Assembly (NCBI RefSeq): GCF_027887165.1
Contig: NC_077228.1
Span: 186,063,994 to 186,127,993, forward strand
Length of the DNA: 64,000 nucleotides
Direction of reading: 5' to 3'
Source of the DNA: Monodelphis domestica
Taxonomy: Eukaryota > Chordata > Mammalia > Didelphimorphia > Didelphidae
In this document: positions 45,521 to 56,652 of the stretch, one piece after another
Layout of the letters: each line of letters opens with the position of its first letter
Numbering within the stretch: the first letter of the stretch is position 1
Translations under genes and position numbers: made by a program
The notes under the pieces: model-generated
What the model saw: only the letters and a program-made list of their open reading frames with translations
Databases searched by the model: none
Told to the model about the DNA's origin: nothing

Positions 45521-45885
45521 TTGTCCAAGTCAAAAAGAGAATTAGTGGTAGAAGATAGAAGATTGGAGTAAAACTGCTTAATTATGTCTATATGCTTTTT
45601 TTTAGTATTAGAGCAGTTTTAATTAGCTCAGGCTCTTTCAATTTTTTCTTAGTCATAGAAATTCTTATTATCAGAATATTCCTTTTTGCCTTGATTTTTG
45701 TTTTATAGTTTTTTCCAATTTCTTTTAGCTACATAAATAGTTTTAATTTGTAGTCTTTAGACTTTTCATCTCTCTTTAGACTCTTAGAATATGTCACAGA
45801 ATCATAGAATAGTGGAACTGGAATGGAACTTAGAAACCAGTTAGTATAAGGATTCTTTTAAAGAATATTTACTTTTAATAGTAGA

Positions 45886-45890
<5 letters not shown>

Positions 45891-45917
<27 letters not shown>
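45891..45917. repeat. (TG)n microsatellite
   Basis: 27 nt of TG, followed at 45936-45985 by an L2 end scrap. Confidence 0.95.
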
Positions 45918-45921
<4 letters not shown>

Positions 45922-45989
45922 TCGCATGTGTTTGTATGTCCAGTGCTTAACTCAGTACCTGGAACATAGGAGGTGCTTATTGTTGACTT

Positions 45990-46165
45990 ATGCTATGGAC
46001 CCCTTTGGCAGGCTGGTGAAACCAATGGACTCTTATGAATAATGTTTTTGAATGCATAAAATACATAAGTTTACAGAGGAAATAATTACATCAAAATATA
46101 GTTATCAAAACATATTTTTAAGGAAAACTACAGGTTCATAGACTTTGTGTTAAGAAACTTTGATC
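45990..46165. repeat. hAT-like short repeat, copy C
   Basis: 'tatggacccctttggcaggctggtgaaaccaatggactct', 'aatgtttttgaatgcataaaatac', ending 'gtgttaagaaactttgatc'. The best preserved of the three related copies. Confidence 0.55.
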
Positions 46166-46169
46166 TACC

Positions 46170-46490
46170 AAGATGATTCCACAGACTCATGATTGAAAAA
46201 TGCCATCTGCCTTTTGAGAAAGAACTGATGGAACCTTCATGCAGATGGAAACATATTATATTTCACCCGCTCTTCTTTTTTCTTTATTTGAGACATCTTT
46301 CACAAAATGACTAATATGGAAAAATGTTTTATATGTAAAATTGATGTCAGATTGCTTACTATCTTTGGGAGGGAGAAGGGAAGAGTGGAAATAAGGGAGG
46401 GTCAGAAGAAGAAAAAAAATTTGTAGTTCAAAACCTAAAAATTGAATTTAAAATTGTTTTTATATGTAATAGGAGAAAAATATTATTTAA
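46170..46490 (+). repeat. L1/HAL1 3' UTR terminus, sense
   Basis: 'gattccacagactcatgattgaaaaatgcc', 'gaaagaactgatgg', 'cacaaaatgactaatatggaaaaatgttttatatg', 'gattgcttactatctttgggaggg', 'aatttaaaattgtttttatatgtaatagg'. The same terminal block occurs at 56262-56420. Confidence 0.7.
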
Positions 46491-47399
46491 AGAAAGAAAC
46501 TGATCTATTATGTGATACACTGTGATTGTTTAATTCTTTTGGCATGAATATATGTATATTTCAAGTATTATGTTGACTTGAATGTCACCATTTAATATTG
46601 GAGGTCCTTAACTGTCTTCTTCCATGGTTGCTGAATGAAACAAATGACTTATGTAAGTCTGACATTGATAAATCATTGAAAAGAACTAAGGACTCAGTGC
46701 AATAACAGCATTTCTCCTTGTAGTTTCTCACTCCTAATCATAAGCTAGCTACCGTGAAACCCAAGTCCCATGGCAGTTCCAGTTGTGAATGAGGTCTGAC
46801 TTCGGGGGAAAGGATCATTTGTACTAAAAACAATCCCAACTGAACAAGAAGATGTATGGAAAAGTACAATATTTTGAGTCTCTACGCAGCATTGTATACT
46901 ATAATACAGATTTTTAAGAAGTTAGGCTATTTGTGTCATTCCCCTATGTTCTGTGTCCATACTAAGCCTAACAGATGTCCCACCTTCCAAAAAGAAGAAA
47001 AAGAAAGAGAGAAAAGGCAAGCTTGGCAGCTATTCAGAGTTAGCAAATTTAATTATGGTTGCAAATGTGATAACAGAGCAACCTTTCCAAATTTTAATTG
47101 GATCTGCAGTTGGCACACACCACCTCCATTCCTCCTCCATATGGGCAACTGCTGTGCAAGGGGCCACCTTGTGTTCTTGCTGAGTTATGGACAACTCTTG
47201 ATTATCTACATAGTGATTATCCACTTTGTGGATGAGCTGAGGTAAACTTGTAACCTGAGGCTGACTTTTCCTGACTACCAAGCCTGAATTTGCATGTGGA
47301 CCACCCTCTAACATTGTCAGAGCAAGCAAACTCATTTCTATTAGCATAAGAAAGGTATAATTTGGAACATAAATTTAAGAACTATTTGTTCATTACTTT
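46491..47399. other. Unassigned stretch with a 129-codon plus-strand frame
   Basis: The plus frame at 46856-47245 is open for 129 codons. It is rich in Cys, Phe and Ile with a Lys/Glu-rich middle, and matches nothing I recognise. A GAG-GTAAAC junction-like site lies at its end (about 47240). No acceptor or partner exon was found, so I do not call it a gene. Confidence 0.4.
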
Positions 47400-47663
47400 T
47401 CCCTCTCATCTAATGCATTTAAAAAATAAGTTTTTGAATACTTTTTGTTTTTATATTATAGTAATTCCAGATATAATGTTCCCTACTCCAACTTTCCCTT
47501 GTAACACAACAACAAAACAGGAAAGCAAAACCCACAGTTGCAGTGGCCACATGTGTCAGTGTAAGCAACAAACCGCTTCCATAATCCTCCACCTTTCTAA
47601 TCAGAGAAGGGAAGTTTATTTAATCTTGGTCTTGATTTTCAAGGCAAAGATTAGTCATTGAGT

Positions 47664-47665
<2 letters not shown>

Positions 47666-47699
<34 letters not shown>
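47666..47699. repeat. (AC)n microsatellite
   Basis: 34 nt of uninterrupted AC. Confidence 0.97.
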
Positions 47700-47701
<2 letters not shown>

Positions 47702-47714
47702 AGATAATTACTTA

Positions 47715-47898
47715 GTTCTGTGGGATAGTAGAAAGAGTGCTAGAATTGGAATCAAAGAACCTGAGTTCAAATCCTAGCTCTGGCATTAATGATCTGTAAG
47801 ATCTTGGATGATTCAAGGGACAAGGTTTAGATTCTAATTGGTAAAATGACTGATTTGGATTAGATATCCTTTCATGTCCCTTCCAGATTTTAATCTAT
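47715..47898 (+). repeat. MON-type SINE
   Basis: 'tgtgggatagtagaaagagtgctagaattgg', 'gagttcaaatcctagctctggc', 'ggtaaaatgactgatttggattagatatcctttcatgtcccttcc'. Confidence 0.8.
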
Positions 47899-48567
47899 TT
47901 ACATTGTTCTATTCTCTTATATTATGGTCATCATTGTTTATATTATTCTTTTGATTCTGCTTATTTCACTTCATGTCAGTTCATACATGTCTTTGTATTC
48001 CCTGAATTTCTCAATGCCATTGTTTCTTATTTCATGTTACATCAACAACAACATACAATTTGTTCAACCACTCCCAATTCAACCAATCTCAATTGATATT
48101 CATTATCTACCCCCAGTTCTTTGCTACAACAAAAAATGATACTCTAAATATTGCAATATACATAGATATTCTTATTTTTAAAGTCAGTGGTATAATTGAC
48201 TATAAGTGGGATCCCTAGGACAAACAATAGTAACAGTTTTATAATTTTTCTCAAATAATTTAAAATTGTTTTCTAAGATGGTAGAATTAAGTAACAGTTC
48301 TTCCACCGACAATATATTAGTATTTTCCATCTTTCATTATCTTTGCCAATTTATTAATTGTGAGGGAAGTTGTTTTAATTTTAAACATTTAAAAACATTT
48401 CCATATATCTTATTATTAGTGATTCGAAACATTTTTAAATGGTCATTGATAGTTTGGATTTTTTTTTTGGAAATGTCCCCCTTAATCATTTTGGTATGCT
48501 GTAGTTCCTTTCCAGTAATATAAATAACTGAAAATTGACACAAACACATGTACAAAAGGGAATACTA

Positions 48568-48725
48568 ATGTTTGCTCACAATTATTTGGTGTCTTGTAAT
48601 TTACAAAATAATCACAAGAAACCTATGGCATAGATATTGCAAATATTATTTCCCCCATGTTTCAGAAAAGAAAACTGAGGGACAGAGATGTTAGGTGGCC
48701 TGTCCATGATCACACAACAAAGTGG
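48568..48725 (-). repeat. MIR-type SINE
   Basis: 'cttgtaatttacaaaataatcacaagaaacc', 'cccccatgtttcagaaaagaaaactgagggacagag', 'ggcctgtccatgatcacacaac'. 48726-49559 contains no recognised element. Confidence 0.68.
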
Positions 48726-49559
48726 ACAGAGTATACCATACCAGTGAATACATTAGACAATCTGAGGACACTGCTCAGGATCACAAATAATGGTCTTAAA
48801 GAGTTCCTCATAATTGAGGCTCCTATGTCAATTTATACTAGTACAGTCTTATAATCTTTCTTCCTCTCCATCCTTTCTTTGTAACACTCTAGTTCTCTTA
48901 TCTTCCCCTTGGCTGCCTGTTTGGATGCTTTGAGAGGATACTATCTTTAGGGACAGATGAGATGAAGGATGAAGGACAAAGAAGGAGTACTGTTATTGTC
49001 ATGGAAAATGGTGTTTTTTATTTCATCATGGAGACTTCTTAGGGGAATAATGTAGTGATGCTGTACATTTCTGAGCTCATCTTGGACTTCCGAGTAGAAG
49101 CCATGGTTCTTCAGAAATTCAGAATTATAGAACATGAATCAAATGAATTGGGTGTATCTTTTAAAATGAAAATGAAACACGGAGGTAAAGGTGATGATTC
49201 CAGAGATAAGCTCTTATGGAGGCCATATTAAAAGTTTATTTTACTTTAGTGTAAGAGTTTTCAACTTGAGATGCATGAACTTGATTAACTTGGTAACTAT
49301 ATTTAAATACAATTTCTTTAAAAATAATTTATATTTCTTTTTTTTTTTTGCATTAAAAACATTATTCTGTGAAGGGGTGCAGAGACATGAAGACTACTGA
49401 AGGAGTTTGTGATCCAAAAACTTACGAATCTCCATTTTAGGAAATTCTTCAGGCAAATATATAGTTGGAATCCAAGAAAGAGAAAGAAATAACAATTAAA
49501 AGTTACATCCCATAATAATTGGAAAAGGAAAGTACAAATAAGGGGCTTTCTATTGATAA

Positions 49560-50130
49560 TTTTAATTTTTTAAAATTCTTCTTTTACCTCAATTACAATT
49601 CTTTTTAAATTAAATATTTATTTTTAACATTCATTTAAAATTTCTAAGTTCCAAATTCTATCCTTGACTTCTGCCCTTCTTGTCACCATTAAGAAGATAA
49701 GAAATATGATATCAATTACACATGTGAAGTAATGCAAAACATTTCTATATTAATCATGTTGTAAAAATAATGCAAAAAAATATATGCTTTAGTTTTAACT
49801 CACAGTTCATTAATTCCCTTTAAGAAAGTTCAATAGGTGGATAGCATGTTTTTATTTTTTTATCATGGATCCTTTGGAATTATCTTGGATCATTGTCTTG
49901 ATCAGAGTAGCCAGGTCTTTTACAGTTGATCATCATGACACTTTTGCTGTTACTGTGAATAATGTTCTCCTGGTTCTGCTCACTCCATTTTGCATCAGCC
50001 CATATAAGTCTACCCAGATTTTTTTGAAAATCTTCTGCTTACAATTTCTTATGGCAAAATAGTATTCCATCACATTCATATACCATAACTTTTACATTCA
50101 TTCCCTATCTGATGGCTGTCCCCTCAGACT
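49560..50130 (-). repeat. L1 3' end, antisense, about 570 bp
   Basis: A long readable antisense copy: 'tctaagttccaaattctatcc', 'gatatcaattacacatgtgaagtaatgc', 'ggatcctttggaattatcttggatcattg', 'acagttgatcatcatgac', 'aataatgttctcctggttctgctcac', 'atggcaaaatagtattccatcac'. The same blocks are in the nested copy at 55575-56248. Confidence 0.82.
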
Positions 50131-50484
50131 CGTTAATAGGCTTTAGAATTCTTCTAACTCTCCTTCTATTCTCCCATTTCCTCCTCCCTCTTCCTTCTCT
50201 TCTCCAGAAATGGAATGGAAGATTCCCCTTCATACCTCTGTTGATACCTACTTGATAATAATCAGGGAAGATTTGCCAGCAGACCAGTTGGGAGTGGGGG
50301 TTAGGAGATGTGGAAGTTTTAAGGGTTACCAATGTGTCATAACAAATGCCATGAAAGACATAGCTGCAAGGTCTGTCCTATTTCATTAGCTAATATACAC
50401 AAGGACAATAATTAATACATACAGTATGCATTGAATTATAAATACAGGTCAATATCATATGAAATGGTGACAGAGAGAAAACAC

Positions 50485-50640
50485 AATATCATAGAGAAAA
50501 TCTTGGACTTGGAGGCAAAAAGCTTGGATTTGAGTCTCAGCTCAGACCCTACTTGTGGAACTTTAGGTAAACCATTTAACCTTCTAAGCTTCAGTTTCTT
50601 CATTTGTAGATGGGAATACTAACTTCTCAGTTCCCAAGTA
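50485..50640 (+). repeat. MON/THER-type SINE
   Basis: 'ataatcttggacttggaggcaa', 'aactttaggtaaaccatttaacc', 'cttcagtttcttcatttgtagatggg'. Confidence 0.68.
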
Positions 50641-50654
50641 TGTTTTTCCAACAG

Positions 50655-50907
50655 TCATGAAGGAAGCTGAACAAATACTGTGGAGTTTGGTCAGACATTG
50701 AAGATGCCAAAGTTATTCAATGTATCCCAGGCTATCACCAGTTCTCTTGACTTTTGTCTTGCCACTGGTCTTTGATGACTTTGGAAGACAGGGAGTCTGA
50801 CAACTTCCCACAACTCTGCCTCACTTAAATCTAGTATATGCATGAGTCCAAAGATATACCCTGTAGTGATGTCATTTTGGTTCTCTTTGAGTATGAAGAA
50901 CAAGAAC
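50655..50907 (+). repeat. Unclassified interspersed repeat, copy 3 (3' half)
   Basis: Corresponds to the last 250 bp of the copies at 5998 and 44728: 'tttggtcagacattgaagatgcc', 'ctcttgacttttgtcttgccactgg', 'tgatgactttgg', 'ctctgcctcacttaaatc', 'gtgatgtcatt', and the end 'gaagaacaagaac'. Confidence 0.7.
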
Positions 50908-50921
50908 CATGCAATCCTAAA

Positions 50922-51040
50922 GAAGAACATGATATAGTAGATAGAGAACCAACCTTATTTCAGGAATACTTGGGTTCAACTCCTGTCTCTGAAATATATG
51001 GTCTCTATTATACATCACTTCTCAGGTGTTGGGCAATTTT
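50922..51040 (+). repeat. MON-type SINE head
   Basis: 'gaacatgatatagtagatagagaaccaacc', 'cttgggttcaactcctgtctctg'. 51041-52344 is unassigned DNA with no recognised gene. Confidence 0.6.
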
Positions 51041-52344
51041 TTAAGTATGTAAATTGCAAAGAAGTTATTGATCTATAAATCCTTTGCTGGGGTTTCCTAT
51101 ATACCTCTGAAATCATGGGTCAAATAAAAGAAAAAATGTTCTCAGAAGTGAATTATTTTATAAACTGAAGGAAATTTTTGTAATAGAAACAACATAACCT
51201 CCTTAAAAGCAGGGCATATCCCATAGTAAGGATATATCATTTTGGCCACTATCTGCTATTTTAAAAGAAACAAGAATTCTCAGATTGTATTTCTCAATAT
51301 TTCAGAATCTCAGAAATCTCAGTATTTCAAATAGTATTTAATGAAAAAATTAGCTTATGATTCAATATTTCAAGACCCTGTAATTTCATGTTTTTGAGTG
51401 TTCCCTCTACATGTAAAACAACCCACCTAAAGACTTCCTAGATGCTTTGGTGAATGACAATGGCTGAAAACATTTATTAATTCCTGGAAAACTCTCTAAT
51501 GATAAACCTCTTTGAACAAACTTAGACTGATCTTCAAACTGACAACCTTCATTCTGTCCTTGAAGACTTTCCAGAATGGTGGGATCTGCCAAAGATGTTA
51601 GCCTATATTATATTAGCCTATAGTAATTCATCAGAGAAAAGGAGTTACTATAGTACCATGCATATAAATGCATGTACTAAAAGATAAAGACAGTCACACA
51701 TGGCATCAAGAGGCCATAAAGCCCAACTTGTACTTGAATAAAGAACTCCTCCATAAGATAGCCTCTATTAAGGAATCTCCTTCATCTTCTAGTATGCTGT
51801 TGAGATCATTCACCAACTGGATATTCTCTGGCTTATCAGTGACTTTCTTAAAACATAGCAGAAAGAATTGAACACAATATTCAAGATAAGGTTTGACCAA
51901 AGGAGAGCATGGTGGATGAGAGGAGGTTTTCGCCTCCCTGGACAAACGTCTACAGGTTTATTTTCAGTTTGGGGTGCCATAGTTTAAGGAAGTCATTGAT
52001 TGGCTAAGAAAAGTCTCCAGAGGAGTGCAACAAAGATGGTGAAATGCTTTAGTCCATATTATAGAAGAATTAGCTGAAGTTATGATATTTCATCTGTAAA
52101 AGAGAAGGTTTACAGAGGAACATGTTAGCTGTCTTCAGGTATTTAATGGGGCAGAGAGATTATTTTTGTTCTGTTTGGATCCAGAATTAATCACTGGGAT
52201 AAATTCCAGAGATAAAAACACAAAAGTAGAGAATCTTCGCCCTAATGGAATTTATATTCTAATAAGGGAAGAAAGTATGAGAGAGAGGGTTCATGGAAGG
52301 CTCTTTGATGAAGTTTGGTTCCTGGGGAAAGGAAAGAGATGAAG

Positions 52345-52558
52345 GGATTGTGCTAAATGCTTTACAAATATTATCTCATTTGATCCTCTACCATAACCCT
52401 GTGAGGCAGGTGTGATTATATAACCAATTTACAGTTGTGGAAATTGAATCAGAGTCAATAACCCACCCAGAGTCATGCAGCTAGTAAGTGTCTGAGACTG
52501 GACCTAAACTCATGTCTTCTTTAGGCCCCATGGTCTATCCACATTACTACATAGTTGT
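52345..52558 (-). repeat. MIR-type SINE
   Basis: 'gctaaatgctttacaaatattatctcatttgatcctc', 'ccctgtgaggcaggtgtgattat', 'cacccagagtcatgcagctagtaagtgtctgag', 'ctatccacattactacatagttg'. 52559-53206 holds an L2-antisense stub (52925-52985) only. Confidence 0.78.
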
Positions 52559-53206
52559 AATTAGTATGACCACAAGAAATTATACTAGCACACCCCATGC
52601 AGGAATAATAGCTAAATTGATTTGATCATGGTTCCAGAATTGGAGAGAGGTAAAAGGGTTGTTATATGTACAAAAGTAGGAAGTGGAATGAAGTATGGAT
52701 GGTCTGGAAGCATGAAAATAACTGACTAAGTAAGGAATTCATTAATCAGCTTAGCATAACCTCCAGTTTTTAACCTTACCAAATGACCTGGGACTGGAGA
52801 ATGAATCATGGATCATATTTATGGGTAGGATTCCACAACTAGTATATAAAAAGGGAAAATTCCCATGAATAAGGAAAGATGGTAGTTTTGTCCTTTCTTA
52901 ATAGGAGCTCTATGCGATACTCCTTTTTAACAGTCAGTAAGCATTTATTAAGTACTCATTATGTATTTAGCACACAATATTTTCTTAGAAAGTTATCATT
53001 AAAAAACAAAACAAAAATTAAATTTCACTAGTGACACCTAGTGTTGGTAATGCAGCATCCCCAGTGGTGTTTACAGACTGGGACCTCTGAAGATGATCAC
53101 TCTTAGTCTATGAGCACCTATTCCTACTGGTTAGAGTTAACATTGTTAACTCTTAACTCTGGCATCCACCAATATACTTATAATTAATAGTCAGCTAATA
53201 AGCATA

Positions 53207-53445
53207 ATTATTGTTGTTTGTCATCATTCAGTTGTTTCAGTTCTGTCTGAGTTTTTGTGATATCATTTGAGGTTTTCTTGGCAAAGATTCTGGAGTGGTT
53301 TGTCATTTCCTTTTAAGCTCATTTTGTAGGTGAGGGAACAGAGAAAAACAAAGGTCAGTGACATGCCCAGGGTCATACAGCTAGTGCGTGAGGTCTTCCT
53401 GACTCCAGGCCTGGTACTCCATTCACTGTATCCTTGAGTTGCTCC
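53207..53445 (-). repeat. MAR1-type CORE-SINE, first of an adjacent pair
   Basis: 'tgaggttttcttggcaaagattctggagtggtttgtcatttcc', 'catgcccagggtcatacagctagtgcgtgagg', 'tcttcctgactccaggcctgg'. Confidence 0.87.
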
Positions 53446-53464
53446 AAAATGAAGGTGTTGGAAT

Positions 53465-53704
53465 TTATTGTTGTTCAGTCATTTTCCCACTCTTCATGAT
53501 GTCATTTGGGATTTTCTTGGAAAAAGATACTAGAATTATTTGTCATTTCAGTCCCTAGCTTATTTTACAGATCAGCAAATGGAGACAAAAAGAGTTAAAT
53601 GACTTGCCCAGGGTCACACAACCAGTAAGTGTCTGAGTCCAGATTTGATGAGTCTTTCTGACTCAAGGCTTGACATTCTATCCATTGCATCATCTAGATG
53701 CCCT
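53465..53704 (-). repeat. MAR1-type CORE-SINE, second of an adjacent pair
   Basis: 'ttgttgttcagtcattttcccac', 'gggattttcttggaaaaagatactag', 'gacttgcccagggtcacacaaccagtaagtgtctgag', 'gcatcatctagatgccc'. It has its own AAC tail on the left, so it is a separate insertion from its neighbour. Confidence 0.87.
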
Positions 53705-53754
53705 GTGCCATCCACCTGCTGAGACAATTAATTCTTAGCAAAGACATTTGTCAA

Positions 53755-53862
53755 AATGGTATATATTTGTCCCATAAGAAATGACAACCAAGATAACAAA
53801 AAAAAAACTGGAAAGACTTATATGAAGTATTACAAAATAAAGTGAATAGAACCAGGAGAGAC
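53755..53862 (+). repeat. L1 3' region fragment, sense
   Basis: 'cccataagaaatgacaacc', 'ctggaaagacttatatgaagtattacaaaataaagtgaatagaaccaggag' is the sense version of the 3' block seen antisense at 49960-50060. It abuts the ORF1 leader of the next element. Confidence 0.6.
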
Positions 53863-53926
53863 TGAAGTTTAAGAGCGTGCCCTAACCTCCCAGAGAACAG
53901 AGCCTACCTATAAAAAGGTAGGAAAA

Positions 53927-54842
53927 ATGAGCAGATAACAAAAATGTACCTAACTATAAAGAATTTGTATGGAGACAAAGAACAAGGTAGAGACACAGAA
54001 GGGGACAGTGAAAGCAAAGCAAACACACACAAAGTCCAAAAGCAAAATATGGATTGGGCACAAATTCTGGAAGAGCTCAAAAAGGACTTCAAAAACCAAT
54101 TAAGAGAGGCAGAGGAAAACTGGGGAAGAGAAATGAAAGCAATTCAAGAAGAAATAGGACAAATGAAAAAGACCCAAAAGCTGATAGAGGAAAATCAGAC
54201 CATAAAAATTAGAATTGAGCAACTAGAAACTAATCATTTCATGAGACATCAAGAGATAATAAAACAAAATCAAAAGAATGAAAAAAAAAGAAGAAAACAA
54301 ATTATCTCACTAAAAAAAACTCACCTGCAAAATAGATCCAGGAGAGAGAATTTAAGAGTTATTTGACTACCTGAAAGCCATATTAAAAAAAAAGTTTGGA
54401 CATCATAATACAAGAAATTATCAAAGAAAACTTCCCAGATATTCTCAAACAAGAAAATAAAATAGAAATTGAAAGAATCCACAGATCACCTCCAGAAAGA
54501 AATCCTCAAATGACAACTTCCAGGAATAGAATAGCTAAATTCAAGAGTCCTCTTAAGTCAAGGAGAAAATACAGCAAGCAGCCAGAAAGAAACAATTCAA
54601 ATACCATGGAGCCACAGTAAAGATCACACAGGACTTAATGGTTTCCACATTAAAGGACCGGAAGGCAAGGAATATGATCAAGAAGGTGAAAGATCTATAT
54701 TTACAATCCAGAGTCACCTATCCAGTAAAACTGAGTATGTTCTTTCAGGGGTAAAAATGGACATTCAATAAGATAGAAGATTTCCAAGCATTCTTGGGGA
54801 ATAAGTCCGACAAAACAAAAAAATTTGAGGTCCAAACATGAG
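53927..54842 (+). pseudogene. L1 ORF1 relic (ORF1p-like coiled coil and RNA-binding domain)
   Basis: The likely start ATG at 53927 is followed by a stop after three codons. Most of the N-terminal part is open from 53944: a Glu/Lys/Gln-rich coiled coil over about 80 residues (EELKKDFKNQLREAEENW to EQLE), then RRENLRVI, the entry to the RRM. Damage: GGA to TGA at about 54364; a frameshift before 54396, where IIQEIIKENFPDILKQE resumes; a second near 54560, after which KEKIQQAARKKQFKYHG and RVTYPVKLSMFFQG follow; and a stop at about 54752. ORF1p trimers coat L1 RNA and act as nucleic-acid chaperones. This copy is dead. Confidence 0.88.
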
Positions 54843-55404
54843 ACCCACGAGAAGCCTAAAAATGGAAATATGAAAGAGAAAATTTAAGGGACTAATTAAT
54901 GCCCAAAATTTCATATTTCTACATGGAAAGAGAATATCTGTGATTCTCAAACATTGTTCTTAGTAGCAGAGCAGTTAGAAGGAATTTATTTAGAAAGAGG
55001 GTAAGGAAGTAAACTGATTATGATGATATATGTTAAAAATATTAAGGGATGAAAAAGAGGGTTGCACTGAGAGAAACAGAAGGGGAGAAATGGAGTGGGG
55101 TAAATTTATATAACATAAAAAGGCAAGGAAAATTATTATGGGGAGGGAAGGATAAGGGTGATGATTGGTAATCCTTAAACTTTACTCTCATCCTAACTGG
55201 CTCAGAGAGTGAAAAACAAATATACTCAGTGGGGTATAGAATTCTATTTTACTCCACAGAGAAGTAGAAGGGAAATAAGACAAGGGAAAAAGGAAATAAT
55301 TGGAGCAAGAGAAAAGTGGGGGTTGGTCATAAAACTGGTGAGGAAGAATGGAGTGAAAGAGAATAGAGCAGGATCAAAAGGGGAAAATAAGATGGAGAGC
55401 AATA

Positions 55405-55483
55405 CACATTTAGTAATCTTAACTGGGAATGTGAATAGGATGAACTCACCCATAAAATGGAAGTGGAAAGCAGAGTGGATTTA
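55405..55483 (+). pseudogene. ORF2 N-terminal scrap (endonuclease start)
   Basis: The frame reads VILTGNVNRMNSPIKWKWKA then EWI, parallel to the LNINGLNSPIKRKRIAEWI-type beginning of the L1 endonuclease. The key Asn of the LNxNG motif region is altered, and the frame ends in TAA at 55482 where the deletion begins. Confidence 0.75.
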
Positions 55484-55574
55484 AAAAAGTATGCTATCCA
55501 CATCTAGAGAAAGAACTATGGGAGTAGAAATGCAGAAGAAACACATAAATGACTTGGAGTCATGTGTGTATTTT

Positions 55575-56248
55575 TTTAAATGGAGAAATAGGTACTTTTA
55601 TTTATTTAAATTTAGAATATTTTTCCCTGGTTACATGATTCATGAATTTTCCCATTCCTCTTTCCTCCCCCCTCCCAGAACTGACAATTCCACTGGAATA
55701 TACATGCATTATTGTTCAAGACCTATTTCCATGTTATTAATATTTGCAATAATATAGTGAACTTTTAACATCAAAACCCCAATCACATCCCCACTGAACC
55801 ACATGATTGATTATATGTTTGATTCTGTGTTTCTGTTCCCACAGTTCTTTCACTGGATACGGATAGCATTCTTTCTCATATATTCCTCTGGATTGTCCTG
55901 GATCATTGCATTGCTACTAGAAGAAAAATCTATTATATTTGATTGTGCCATGATATATCAGTCTCTGTGTACAATGTTCTCCTGACTCTGTTCCTTTCAT
56001 TCTGCATCAATTCCTGGAGTTCTTTCCAATTCACATGGAATTCCTCCAGTTCATCATTCCCTTCAGCACAATAGTATTCCATAACCATCAGATTCCACAA
56101 TTTGTTTAGCCATTCCCTAATTGATAGGTACCCCCTCATTTTCTATATTTTTGCCACCACAAAGAGCGAGGCTATAAATATTTTTGTAAAGATATTTTCC
56201 CTTATTACATTTTATTTCCTCCATGAATTTTTCTCTAGTGTAAGCAAT
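55575..56248 (-). mobile_element. 5'-truncated L1 3' end nested in the HAL1-like element
   Basis: The minus strand reads the L1 3' end ('aattagggaatggctaaac', 'ggaatactattgtgctg', 'gaacattgtacacagagac', 'gaaagaactgtggg'). A T run at 55571-55577 marks its poly(A). The flanks atgtgtgtatttt (55562-55574) and atgtgtcttatttt (56249-56262) look like an aged 13-14-bp target duplication. Host sequence resumes after the second. Confidence 0.8.
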
Positions 56249-56406
56249 ATGTGTCTTATTTTACAACATGATAAACATGGAAATATATATTATAGGATAA
56301 TATATGTATGACCTATATTATATCACCTGTTTTCTTGGGGAAGGTAATGAGTGGGAGGGAGCAAAGAACATGGATTGCAAAATGTCAGTAAAAGAATATT
56401 TAAAAA

Positions 56407-56652
56407 TTGTATCAACAAGTAATCTGGGAAAAATGGTATATAGTAAGTACAGTAGCTCTAAAACAGTACCCTCCAGATATTTGGGGAATACTCTTTCACA
56501 AAATTTATATAGTGTCTAGAGAAGAATGGACTCAGATGTACAGTACAATGGAAATGAGCCACAGATGTAGGATATACATGCGGCCAAGGATTCTTACCGC
56601 TCTGGTATTGTTAGGTCTCAGCGTCCTTCTCGTTATGCTGTCCTTTTTGTGA
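56407..56652 (+). other. Unidentified 81-codon open frame with hydrophobic end
   Basis: ATG-initiated frame that starts inside the HAL1 tail and leaves it. Residues 62-81 form a possible membrane segment (LTALVLLGLSVLLVMLSFL) after a basic stretch (RIYMRPR), the layout of a tail-anchored protein. The 3' half has several CpGs (56580-56635), uncommon here. I know no family match, and the first part is repeat-derived, so coding is unlikely but not excluded. Confidence 0.2.

Larger units (their letters stand above)
47400..48530 (-). repeat. L1 3' end, antisense, hosting a CA tract and a SINE
   Basis: 47900-48530 gives the antisense ORF2/3' UTR succession: 'cttcatgtcagttcatacatg', 'caaccactcccaattcaacc', 'gggatccctaggacaaacaatagtaac', 'cagttcttccaccgacaatatattag', 'tcattatctttgcc'. 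47400-47640 is a weaker upstream piece. An (AC)n (47666-47699) and a MON-type SINE lie between. Confidence 0.7.
53863..56440 (+). mobile_element. HAL1-like L1 derivative (ORF1, almost no ORF2), with a nested L1
   Basis: Order: leader, ORF1 relic (53927-54842), spacer, first residues of ORF2 (55405-55483), then directly 3' UTR sequence (55490-55561, 'atgctatccacatctagagaaagaactatggg'), the nested insertion, and 3' terminus (56249 to about 56440). Nearly all of ORF2 (normally about 3.8 kb) is missing, with a junction near 55484. Elements with ORF1 but no ORF2 are called HAL1. A private deletion in an ordinary L1 is the alternative. Confidence 0.72.

Noticed and set aside
54765..55484. Functional gene in the 91-codon frame at 55209 and its antisense
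   Set aside because: The C-terminal end is the ORF2 start of a dead L1 derivative. The antisense frame mirrors it.
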